This document shows positions 12,246-22,741 of a DNA stretch of 64,000 nt, in pieces. Under the pieces are notes generated by a model that ran no database searches, was not told where the DNA came from, and saw nothing but the letters and a program-made list of their open reading frames with translations. Made by a program: the position numbers and the translations under genes. The DNA comes from Luzula sylvatica. Its lineage: Eukaryota > Streptophyta > Magnoliopsida > Poales > Juncaceae. Every line of letters starts with the position of its first letter. The stretch's first letter is position 1. The stretch spans positions 4,722,001 through 4,786,000 of the forward strand of contig OX326958.1 of assembly GCA_946800325.1 (NCBI GenBank), in the 5' to 3' direction.

Positions 12246-12792
12246 CATTGTTGTGAAAATGGTGAAAAACGGTGGAAAAACGGTGTTTCGGTGGAAAAAC
12301 GTTTCGTTTTTTACAAGACGGTTTGAAAAAACGGTCAAACGTTTTTTTACCGTGTTAGTTTTTTTTGGGAAAAAACGTTTTACGGTTCGAAAAACGGTCG
12401 TTTTTCACAACAAAAAAATTGAAATTTTGGTTATTTACCCTTTTTCAGCTCATTTTTTTTCACAGCCCAATAAAATTACCATTATTTTTACTGATTGTAT
12501 TTAGTTTATGTTTGGATTTGAGTTTATATTTTGATATTACGTTTTGTTGGACATTCGTTTTGATGTTACGTTTATGTTAGATATTCGTTTTGATGTTATG
12601 TTTTATGTTGGATGTTGTTTATGTTAGTTTTTTACTATTAAAAAAATTAAATTATTATATTTTTTTTTATTTCATCTATAAATTTTAATTAAATTATTAT
12701 CAATTTCGGTGACCATTTTTTCACCGTTTTACGGTAATCCCGTTTTACGGTCCCCGGCCGTTCCGTATCGTTTTCCGTATTTTACAACATTG
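12246..12792. mobile_element. hAT-type MITE
   Basis: The ends are CATTGTTGTGAAAATGG and the inverse of CAATGTTGTAAAATACGG, bounded by an exact 8-bp target duplication CTCGAAAT (12238-12245 and 12793-12800). The interior is rich in AACGGT/ACCGTTTT repeats. Its left duplication overlaps the right duplication of the SINE at 12000-12226. The open frames at 12253-12504 and 12365-12580 are internal to the repeats. Confidence 0.85.
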
Positions 12793-13227
12793 CTCGAAAT
12801 ACACATAGAGGATGAGAGAGAGGAGTTGTGGGGACAAAATAAAGTTTCCCTTGTATACAATATGTTACTCACGAATCAACTTTAACAAGAAGAAGTAATT
12901 GCATATGTCTATTTATTTCTAATTTATCAATTTAGGTCGATAAAAGGAGAAAAAAACTCGCTTTCGCCGCTTGAACAAAAGAAGAAAGCCTTTCCAAAAG
13001 CTAGCTATTGAAAAATTTGCGCGAAGACCAAAACAGCCATATCAGGATATGAAAGACCCAACGTCAACCAAACCCTAGATCAAAATCCTCATATATATCA
13101 AAAAATCATCACAACACATCCACACAAGAAAATCAGTCACTACATATCAGATCCAAAAAATTTCAATCAGTCAAGAAATAAAATTCGAAAATCAACAATA
13201 TACAGTTGGTTAGTAACATAACATATA
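12793..13227. other. Intergenic, possible old transcript leader
   Basis: About 12950-13200 has less biased composition, with a minus-strand TATATATGAGG and plus-strand phrases such as AAACCCTAGATC, but no readable protein. Nothing can be assigned. Confidence 0.4.
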
Positions 13228-13755
13228 CTAGGACAATATCCCGCGCTTCGCTGCGGGGTATATTATTTGATAAGAAATAATATAATAAGCAAAAGTAATA
13301 ATTTTATATATTATTTGATATATTTAGAATTGGTACGAATCAAAAATATTATAATAAGCACAAAAAAACGCAGCTTGGTACCAATCAAAACTGTTATAAT
13401 AAGCCCAAAAAAAAAATAATACCAGCTCAGGCTAACAAAAAGTATTTGTGTGAATAGTATTTTGTTAACAATAAAATTATAGTATACGAATTATTTTTAT
13501 TAATACGATGAAAAATTCAAATATTTTATTTAGAACACAAGACATATGTCAATTATATTTATTAATACGATGAAAAATTCAAATATTTTATTTAGAACAC
13601 AAGACATATGTCAAATAAAATAAAAAAGATGAACAGTACCGAGGTGAACAGTAACTGAATGAACAGTACAATGGTGAACAGTATCGATGAACAGTGCCAA
13701 GGTTACGTGGCCTCACCATATCTCTAGTATTCAAAAATTAATGGGAGGGGAGAAT
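13228..13755 (-). mobile_element. Non-autonomous Helitron-like element, copy B
   Basis: This is an inverted copy of 11085-11639. It has the same hairpin and CTAG end (plus-strand 13228-13231 and following bases), the same GAACAGTA cluster (13629-13690) and the same TTCTCCCCTCCC start. With copy A it forms a pair of inverted arms of roughly 530-555 bp enclosing about 1.6 kb that holds a SINE and a hAT MITE. Confidence 0.65.
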
Positions 13756-15540
13756 TGGACAAGATACGATACATCAAACAACAAGTCTGGATATGTCGGC
13801 CTTACAAAGTCGAAAGCTTTCATGAAATCAATTAGAAAAAACAACGAACAAAATTGATATAAACAACAACAACTAACTAATCAAAAGAAGAGGCAAAAAT
13901 ACTTAATAAACAAAATTATAAAATATATTTCCGATTTTTTTCTCTAACACGTTTTTTATGATTTTTTTTTTAAATAAATGTATGTTTTCTAAGGTGCTTA
14001 AATGGAAATGCTTTTGGATAAAAACGAATTCTTAAGAAACGTGACTTTTAAAGTATTTTAATGATTTTTTTAATCTGTTTCTGAATATATTACTTCAAAA
14101 AATAATAAAACATTTTTTTAAAATATCTTCTAAATGAATTACTTTCAAAAACTTATCGTGGTAATATTCTTTGAAAAATTGGTATGCTTTTCTTCCAGAA
14201 AGAAAAATTCATTTTATTAAATATAAGTTAGCCATAGATTTTACAATTTCAAAAATTATATAATGAAATCAGATATTGATCTATTGGTAAATCTAAAAGA
14301 TAGGAACATTTTTTATCACTAGCCGAACGGTGGACACCCCCGTAATTGGTGACCCAACAAGTTAGGAATATTTTTGCATGTGATTGTATGATATAAAATA
14401 TAAAATTTGAATAATAGTTAGGACCCAACAATTAGTTAGGGCCGTAGTAAAAGATTATTTTTTTTGGGGCTTTTGCAAAATTCGGAAATGTGATGTGTCC
14501 GAAGAAAGACTATTAGAATGTATTTTTCAATGATTATGAAGAAGGGTGAAAAACCTTCTCTAAACTTTTTCAAAAAAAAAAAATTGGATCTTCAAAAAAT
14601 ATCCCAAAACTAATTGAAATCGGATTTTTTAAATTCCATATCAAATCCGATAAGTTAATTTAGTTAAAATTATCTTCACGGTTTAAAAAAAAACTAACAA
14701 AAATCACGGAATTTTATAAATTCGATGATTCACTTTTCAATGTTTTTGAATAAAATAGTATGGTTCACATATCTAAAAGGCAACTATATCACGTTAACTT
14801 TACAATTTAGTTTTTATGCATTTTTTCTTCGGACCTACTAATTATACATTTTTTCCACCTTTAACCTTCCTTCCTTTTAATTTTATATATTAAAATCAAT
14901 GGCGCCCATTAAAGTAAATACAAAGACAAGCCGGTTCATATATATTTTTAGGGAGCATTTTTACCTATAATTCATTTGACTCAAATTTTTTTTAAAAAAT
15001 CATTCTTTCCAAATATTTCAAAACTAACTCATATCGGATTTTTAAAATCTGATGATTAATTAAACTATTTTTGCAGTTACAAAAAAAACAGATTTTAAAA
15101 ATCCAGTGATTTCCAAATAATGGTTTTCAAAAACCACATTTAAAAAATCTGACTTTTTTTGAAAATTATATGTCTAGTTGGTAAATTTGATATAGTAAAA
15201 TAGTGTAAACTTAAAACTTCTCTGCGCCTCCACGGGCTCACGCGGCTACATCCGGAGTAGTCAAATTAGACTCCTTAGACGGGATGTTTTGTTTGATATA
15301 TAAAGAAATAACGCGAATAATACCTGTAATAATTATAAGAATCTACCAACATATATCATGTATACTCTTTTAAAGATGAAAATATCATGTATATTATTTT
15401 TTGGAGGAGGGGGCAATTGTCTCTCTCGGATTTGCATTAAAAACAAATAGTTCATTGCACTCCAAAATCATATATAGTTAAAACTACAGAACAACACATA
15501 CACAAATGACGGCAAAAACTCCAAAATCAGGACTGTAAAC
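13756..15540. other. Intergenic, no gene recognised
   Basis: AT-rich. Two stretches (about 14540-14740 and 14950-15170) share phrases such as ATCGGATTTTT and AATCCGAT/AATCTGATGATT, suggesting an old palindromic element without readable ends. No gene or RNA was recognised. Confidence 0.45.
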
Positions 15541-15614
15541 AATGTAAAGGACGCTCCTATTCCTCCAATGGAGACATGTCGAGCAAAGTGAGGGATAGAG
15601 CCGGAGAGTCGCTT

Positions 15615-16500
15615 TTAGCATTTAGCAGTCCATTTGTGTATGTCGTTCTTGATCAACTCTTGTAGAAGACGTGTGGAAACCGCTTTGAGTGAGAAAATCC
15701 TCATATTCCTCTCTTTCCACAAATTCCATCTGACGGCAAGCCAAACCGTGTCCCACTTTTTGTTGTGTTGGATATCTCCTCGTCTTCTATTATCCCACCA
15801 GAATTGCGAGAGTTCCTGCGAATTTCGTGTTGGCGAGAGTCTTGATGACAGCGTTACCGCTTGTCATACTTGTGAGGAGTAGGGGCAGGCTAATAATAGA
15901 TGGTTCGTGTCTTCGCGATGTTGGGCGCATAGCGTGCTCGTCGTGAAGTTCCCCTCCCCTGTCCAGAACCAGCTCGGGGTTTGGCTCGTTGGGTTTGATA
16001 TCAAAGATCTCCTCACAAACTCTGCTAGTTCTCGTAGATCCTTTATAAAGAGGATGCATATCCGTTAGGCATATAATTTAGTTCGATTGAGATCGTACCG
16101 TAAATTTCATGAAGCGTTGTCGTCCACATGGATTCATGATCCTGAGCAACTTTGATCACGGCCTTTAGAATCAAAGCTTGATTTTGAGTCTTAATGTGGT
16201 GGATGCCTAACCCCCCATTCGCCTTCGGTAAGGGCACCTTGTCCCATGTGATTATGCAATGTCCCCTTTACATAGCTTATCGCCTCACCAAAGAAAGCTT
16301 TTGATGTTTTTATCCAATTCCTTGATCAACCAAGATGGAAACGAAAATTCTTGCATATAGTACGTTGGTGTCTTCGCTAATACCGATTGCACAAGCATTT
16401 CTCTTCCCCCGGAGGAAAGCAATTTTTCCATGATGCCAACCTTACATTCTTCTTGTTGATAAGAGGCATAAAATGAATTTTTTCGATTTCCTTATGGATA
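15615..16500 (-). pseudogene. Non-LTR retrotransposon (LINE) 3' remnant
   Basis: Read on the minus strand in shifting frames: a reverse-transcriptase C-terminal piece (REMLVQSVLAKTPTYYMQ, about 16400), then PKANGGLGIHHIKTQNQALI (about 16200), then a zinc-binding/RNase-like tail (LLTSMTSGNAVIKTLA at about 15850; WKERNMRIFSLKAVSTRL at about 15690), ending with a stop at 15617-15615. These are typical of the end of plant L1-type ORF2. Several frameshifts and stops show that it is dead. Confidence 0.8.
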
Positions 16501-17209
16501 ACGGTAAACACAAATATTGGATGGAAATCGTTTTTTTTTGGGCATTGGAATATGTCGGAGATCAATTGATGGTATTCGTTCGGGGCGGCAATGGGGACAA
16601 ACGAGCTTTTATGTTTGTTGATTCCCAAACTGGTTATAATCAAGAAGTATATCGTGTATATTATTTAGATTATAACAAATATCATGGATAGTCATATAGA
16701 ATTTAAAATGTGGTGTATACGTACGTATACGTCAACAAAACATAAAAAAATTATGAAAAATATATGTAGCCTCCCAAACTCAATAAAACATCATCGATAC
16801 GTCAATCGAGAATGTTTTATTATATTGATTATCTTTTTTAATTGAATCAATTAAATTAAGTATTGATTTGTCAATCCAATAAACTCATTAAAACAGTCTC
16901 GATTGATCCATCAAGAATATACATCAAGAATGTACGGGGCTCCATATCTAACCTCAATAGTCTTCATGTATATATACACACTCATCTATTCAAGCATATA
17001 CACTCATCTATTCAAGCTTGTATACAGTATACGTCAACAAAACATAAAAAGACTTCATGTATGGACTCATCTATTCAAGCTTTTGTTATACTTTTGGAAA
17101 AAAAAAACAAAGAAGTTGAAATCTGTAAAATAATATTTTGCTATTTATTTATTTTGAAAAAATATTTTTATATATATTGAGGGCTATTATAAATTGAGTG
17201 AGAGAATTC
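16501..17209. other. Intergenic, short local repeats
   Basis: The strings CTCATCTATTCAAGC (three copies, 16980-17090) and GTATACGTCAACAAAACATAAAAA (near 16727 and 17030) recur. No gene was recognised. Confidence 0.5.
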
Positions 17210-17705
17210 TTAAATGCATTGAAATATTCAAATGCGGTATGTGTATTACACGGATACTTTAAAAATAAAGTCGTGGTATCATTTGGGATACCGATACTCG
17301 TCTGATACTACCAGATATTACACGCGACGTATCCGATTATTTTATTTCAAAATAATATGATATATTTCTCGGATACTTGTCGGATATTTATAACACATCA
17401 ATTAGTGTACTTGAAAAACAAAAGACATGCATTTTAAATCAAAATAAATGAGTAATATATATAAATAAATTACTAAATATAATAAACATTTATTTAATAT
17501 AAAGTTATTTCTGTAATAACAAAATTTTATTATATTTTTATGTCAAAAATATAATATATAAAAAATAAAAATATTAAATATATACATTATAATTAATAAA
17601 ATAATAATATATTATATATAATAGACGTATCGTATCCTATGTTTTTTTGAAAATTATCGTATTAATTTATCCGTATTCGTGATATTTGTGCAACATACAC
17701 GGTCT
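17210..17705. repeat. Dispersed AT-rich repeat, copy R1
   Basis: Shares an ordered set of phrases with 39290-39715 and 56500-56935: a GATAC/CGGATA-rich left part, TTGTCGGATATTT, AATAAACATTTA, TCAAAAATATAATATA, AAATATTAAATAT, TATAATTAATAAA and ATAATAGAC, ending in a TATCGTATT-rich part. The three copies are about 430-500 bp each and diverged. It is probably a non-autonomous DNA element; no target duplication was assigned. Confidence 0.65.
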
Positions 17706-18015
17706 TGGTTCTGTTGTGAATATTCCTCTCCAATTTATAAAAATCAGGCTATGGCCATTATCTAGATGAATTCAAATATATGTAAGAATTTTAATCATAC
17801 GTTACTTTTCTAATTATAAAATTAATAAACAGTGTATATATTTATAAATGAAAAAATCATTTAATCGCAGGAATTCATTTAAATAAACATCTCCAGTCAT
17901 AAATTTGGGCTGAGAACAAATCTTACAGACTTGGCCACTTGGGCGAAATAAATTATGGCTAGGAGCCTAGGACCAAGCTAAGGAGTTAAGTTTCCGGTTC
18001 TTTAGCTTATTGTTA

Positions 18016-18065
18016 GTCCCACTGGGTATATGGTAGAAAGTTGTGCACAATGAAAGCCTATAAAA
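18016..18065 (+). promoter_or_regulatory. Plant snRNA promoter: USE and TATA
   Basis: GTCCCACTGGG (18016-18026) resembles the plant upstream sequence element RTCCCACATCG. TATAAAA follows at 18059-18065, about 33 bases on. Known plant snRNA genes use this roughly four-helical-turn spacing for Pol II transcription and a shorter one for Pol III. The TATA box lies 32 bases before the predicted U1 start. Confidence 0.8.
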
Positions 18066-18090
18066 AGAAGGTGAGGTGGGACGTTTGTAA

Positions 18091-18251
18091 GTACTTACCT
18101 GGACGGGGTCAATGAATGATCAATGAGATTCATGGCCTAGGTCAGTGGCCTCCATTGCACTTTGGAGGAGTGCTGGCTTACCATTTCCTCAAGTAGGAAA
18201 ATGGACGTCAAAATTTGTGGTTGAGGGGGTACGCGTTCGCGCGGCCCCTGC
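18091..18251 (+). ncRNA. U1: U1 spliceosomal snRNA gene
   Basis: U1 base-pairs with 5' splice sites. The 5' end, GTACTTACCTGG, is the canonical splice-site-pairing sequence (usually AUACUUACCUGG). Stem-loop I has stem ATGAAT/ATTCAT and loop GATCAATGAG, against the usual plant GAUCAAGAAG. Stem-loop II carries the conserved loop ATTGCACTTT. Stem-loop III is CCATTTCC/GGAAAATGG. The Sm site AATTTGTGG is followed by a terminal GGGGG..CGCGTTCGCGCGG..CCCC stem. The first base and parts of the loops differ from the norm, but the stem I changes are compensated, suggesting a functional or recently functional variant. Downstream, CATTCCTAATTTAA resembles the plant snRNA 3' box. Length is about 161 nt, as expected. 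Confidence 0.86.
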
Positions 18252-18345
18252 CATTCCTAATTTAATTTTTGTTCGACAGGTTAGAATTAGTGTTGTTTTA
18301 GAAATTATTTTGAAAATTAATCCTATTGTTCTTTTTAATTTTTTA

Positions 18346-19627
18346 GGGAGAATTTCTTTCATATCCCTACTAAACTCACAAATAACATATTTATCCCTCT
18401 AAGTTACAAATTACATATTTATCCCTCATAAACCCTATTAATATCAAATTTATCCAAAACTAACAATTTTGTTAAACTTAACAGAAAATTAATTCTAATT
18501 GACTAATTTACCCCTCTACTAATCCTCAATCTAATAAATCGGTTCAAACCCTAAACCCGATAACGAACCCGATAAGAAAATTACTACCCTTTTTCTTCAT
18601 CGATAACAAAATGACTACCCTGTATCTCTTTCTCCATAAACAACGACCCACACTTCTCTTCTTTGTTTTCGTACGAAGCTTCTGGAGTCGGTCTGGGAGG
18701 TGGCCAGGCGAGGTGGTCTTGACATATGGCGAAAATGGCGGTCAGGAGAGATTGTTTTGAGATCTGGAGAAGTTGGTGATAAGGTGAGGTGGACAGGCGA
18801 GGTGGTCTTGAGATATTGCGAAGATGGTGGTCAGGCGAGCTGGTATGGAGATCTGGTGATGTCCGCAGTCTGGAAAATGGTACTCTTCCTATTAATTTTG
18901 TGAATTTCACCGAATAATTTGTAGAAATGTAAACAATAAGTAATATTATCAATATAAAGCAACAATTGGGGCTGATTTTGTTACCAACGAAGTACGACAG
19001 ATTATTCTGGATACATGATTAATTACTTCTCCCCCAAATTTCTCTTTCATTCTTTACATATACGTAATTAACCAAAGTTTTTTTGCAATGCATAGATGTG
19101 AGATTACAGATGGACAAGAGAGGTTTCAGAGTCTTCGAGTCGTAGTCTACATAGTTGATGATTGTTGTGTTCTCGTTATGATTTATTGTCATAAAATATT
19201 TCCATTATCTCAATAATTGGCTAGGAGAATTCTTGATTCAAGTATTTTAATTTCCCCTATTAATACCTATTTATATCGTCATTTTACAATTTATATGTAT
19301 TTATAGATTGTCAATTTTGTATTTTGTTTTCTAATTTCTGGTTGTCCCGTCAAATCCAGGACATTTTCTTTTGTTGTGCTAGGAAACATAAATCGATGTT
19401 GATGGTGCAAATAGCCGTGCGGTAATAGGGAAAAATAAGAGCATGGTGTGTTTCAAAATGGATTCCTCATTTTGACACTTCGGCAAAAGACGATTTAATG
19501 AAGAGTACCTTGAAGTATGAATCCGAAGAAAAAATGTAATTAATTTATAAATGTGATATATATCAGATTCAATTAGTACGGATGGAGCATCTGGAAGGCA
19601 AGCCAAGTCAGCATGGAGTTGTGAATG

Positions 19628-19668
<41 letters not shown>

Positions 19669-20751
19669 CCTTGATTTGTCGCGTACTCATATAGTATAAA
19701 TTTTCATGCTCGATGGTTGATTTTGGTCGTGCCGATTTGGTAATTATGATTTTGTATGGCAGTTTCTTATATATGTAACAACAATTTATTTGAGTAGTTT
19801 TATATTATTATAGGATAGTATTGATGTAGAATTGTGAAGTTGTTGAAATGTTACGGCATTCATGAAAAACTCAGATTAGTTGTTCAACCGAATCGTACCG
19901 GATCTCAAATTATTTGTTCAATCCAAGTTAATTACAATACAAAATATTAATTATTTGTACTGGAACTTCTCAAAGACACGTATGACAATTACAACTCAAA
20001 ATAATGATCAAATTAAGATAATTTATGTTAACAACTCAAAAATATCAAAACCTCATATACAATTCACATGTAATAATTACAACTCGGAATAATTATGAAA
20101 TTAAGATAATTTATGTTTTCAGTCCCGGTGTGCATTCGTGATTACTCCATCATAAATAACTATCCTCCCTATAAAACAATTCTTTTAATAAATTCAAATT
20201 GGAAAAATATTTCAAATTTGAAATTATATACCGAGTTTTAAACATTGGTCCATTATACAACCAATTGATCGAGAAGTTCGTTTTTCCTCTTCGATTAAAA
20301 GTTCTTTATCGGAATTTTGCATAATAGACCCTGATATAATATGTAAGTTTTCCATCTCTCTCTCTGATCTCTTAAATTTTTACTATGCTGTCAACAAGAA
20401 AAAAAACAATAAACAAAGAAAATAAGAAAAGGTTTAAAAATCAATCCTGATAAAAATATTCAAATTAAGTTAACACATTATTTATTTGCAGTTTGGACCC
20501 TGAAAGATATGAAATTTATATTTACTAGAATGGCCAAGTTGTCTTGAAACTCCAAATCGCTTATCTCATGAAATGAGGAAGACATTACTAAAATTTGTCG
20601 TTTGAAAGAGAAGTGTCTGGAGAAGTGTAAACATAAATTTGAAAGAGTAAGAGAGAATGCCAATGGTCCCGTAGCCTAGATGGTTGAGTGCTTAGCACAA
20701 AAAACCCTCATGTTGTAGAGGTTGTGGGTTCGAATCCCGGCGGCATCAATA

Positions 20752-20798
<47 letters not shown>

Positions 20799-21638
20799 TG
20801 AATGTCAAAATAGATCACATTCATTTATCTAATATATTCGAGGCTTCGACACATTGTCGATCCTCCTTCAAAAAAAAAAGAGTAAGAGAGAAATTTGAAA
20901 GAGAAGATAAATTGAATAGCTCCAAACCCTGTAAATTGAAAGAGAAGTGTCTGGAGAACTCAAAATAATTATCGAAATTAATAATTTGACAGAGAAGTAA
21001 TTGAACCTGTAAATTGAATAGTCCTAAACCCTAAATTGAATAGTTTGTCACCGATATGTACTTCTTTGGTCAAGAAATCCACTCTAATCACTGTTTTCTA
21101 CTGATTACCTAATTTATTGTTTACAAATCTACAAATTATTTAGTGAAATAAACAAAATTAATAATAGAATCATTCACCAGACAGCCGACTTTGCTGGATC
21201 TCAAGGCCGCCTCTCCTGATCGTCAGCCGTGTCAGACTGCCGGACTCGTCGGATATCAAGACCCCCTCGCTTGACCGTCGGCCACGCCAGAACACCGCCT
21301 CCTGGAGCTTCGTACGAAGATGAAAGCTTATGTGGGTCGTTGTTTATGGAGAAAGAGATACAGGGTAGTCATTTTGTTATCGATGAAGAAAAAGGGTAGT
21401 AATTTTCTTATCGGGTTCGTTATTGGGTTTAGGGTTTGAACCGATTTATTAGATTGAGGATTAGTAGAGGGGTAAATTAGTCAATTAGAATTAATTTTCT
21501 GTTAAGTTTAACAAAATTGTTAGTTTTGGATAAATTTGATATTAATAGGGTTTATGAGGGATAAATATGTAATTTGTAACTTAAGAGGGATAAATATGTT
21601 ATTTGTGAGTTTAATAGGGATATGAAAGAAATTCCCCC
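18346..21638. mobile_element. MULE-type element with roughly 370-bp inverted arms
   Basis: The left arm (18346 to about 18720) recurs inverted at about 21270-21638. Both begin GGG(A/G)GAATTTCTTTCATATCC and continue through TTTATCCCTC, CTAATAAATCGG and CATAAACAACGACCC. An exact 9-bp target duplication, AATTTTTTA, lies at 18337-18345 and 21639-21647; this length is the hallmark of Mutator-like elements. No transposase is readable. Just inside the left arm, a stretch of about 37 bp containing GGCGAGGTGGTCTT is repeated 89 bp apart (18707, 18796). A SINE is nested at 20658. A GA/CT run lies at about 19632-19662. Confidence 0.85.
20658..20879 (+). mobile_element. tRNA-derived SINE, copy 2
   Basis: A box TAGCCTAGATGG (about 20672) and B box GGTTCGAATCC (about 20729) are followed by a CT microsatellite (20758-20793), a SINE body and a poly(A) tail. 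A 13-bp direct repeat, GAGTAAGAGAGAA, flanks it at 20645-20657 and 20880-20892. It sits inside the MULE at 18346-21638, so it inserted later. Confidence 0.87.
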
Positions 21639-22741
21639 AATTTTTTATTATAGTTTTCAATATTTTATATAAATATATCATACTTTTTTTTATAAACTAT
21701 ACAGGATGGGACTAAATTTTAATATGTCGACTATGGTATGTTTGTTTGAATAATTATATAATATGCATTATAATTGTAATGTCATGTTCTATATAGGGGA
21801 ATTCTTCAAAAACCTCCCAACTTTTTCGAAAATTCTGAAAAATCCCCTCTACTTTTAAAAAACCCCCTATCTTTTTTAGATTCTCTCAAAAACCCCCTAT
21901 ATTTTTTGCTTCTTCAAAAACCCCCTAACTTTTTTAGATTCTCTCAAAAACCCCCTATCTTTTTATTATGTTTTTTAAAAAATAACCATTATACCCTTTA
22001 GTTTTATTTTTTAAATTTCTATAATTTAATAAATAATGAATATATATTAAACTATTATAAAAAAATTAAAAATAAATAATACATGATATTATAATATTAT
22101 AATAAATAATATATAGTATTAAAATATTATAATAAATAATATATTGATATTAAAATATCATTTTCAACAATTATTATAATATTTTAATATCAATATATTA
22201 TTTATTATAATAATTTAATATGTATGTATTATTTATTATAATATTTTAATATCATGCATTATTTATTATTTATAATTTTATTGATATTAAATTATCAATA
22301 AAAATGTTATAATAATATAATATCATGCATTATTTATTTTTTATAATTTTATTGATATTAAAATATCAATAAAAATGTTATAATAATTTAATATCATACA
22401 TTATTTATTGATATTAAAATATTATAATAAATAATAAATAATACATAGATATTAAATTATTATAATAAATAATATATTGATATTAAAATATTATAATAAT
22501 TGTTGAAAATGATATTTTAATATCAATATATTATTTATTATAATATTTTAATACTATATATTATTTATTATTATATTATAATATCATGTATTATTTATTT
22601 TTAATTTTTTTATAATAGTTTAATATATATTCATTATTTATTAAATTATAGAAATTTAAAAAATAAAACTAAAGGGTATAATGGTTATTTTTTTAAAAAC
22701 ATAATAAAAAGATAGGGGGTTTTTGAGAGAATCTAAAAAAG

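Noticed and set aside
20658..20750. Functional tRNA gene (A and B boxes present)
   Set aside because: The tRNA arms do not close. It has a poly(A) tail and a 13-bp target duplication, which make it a SINE.
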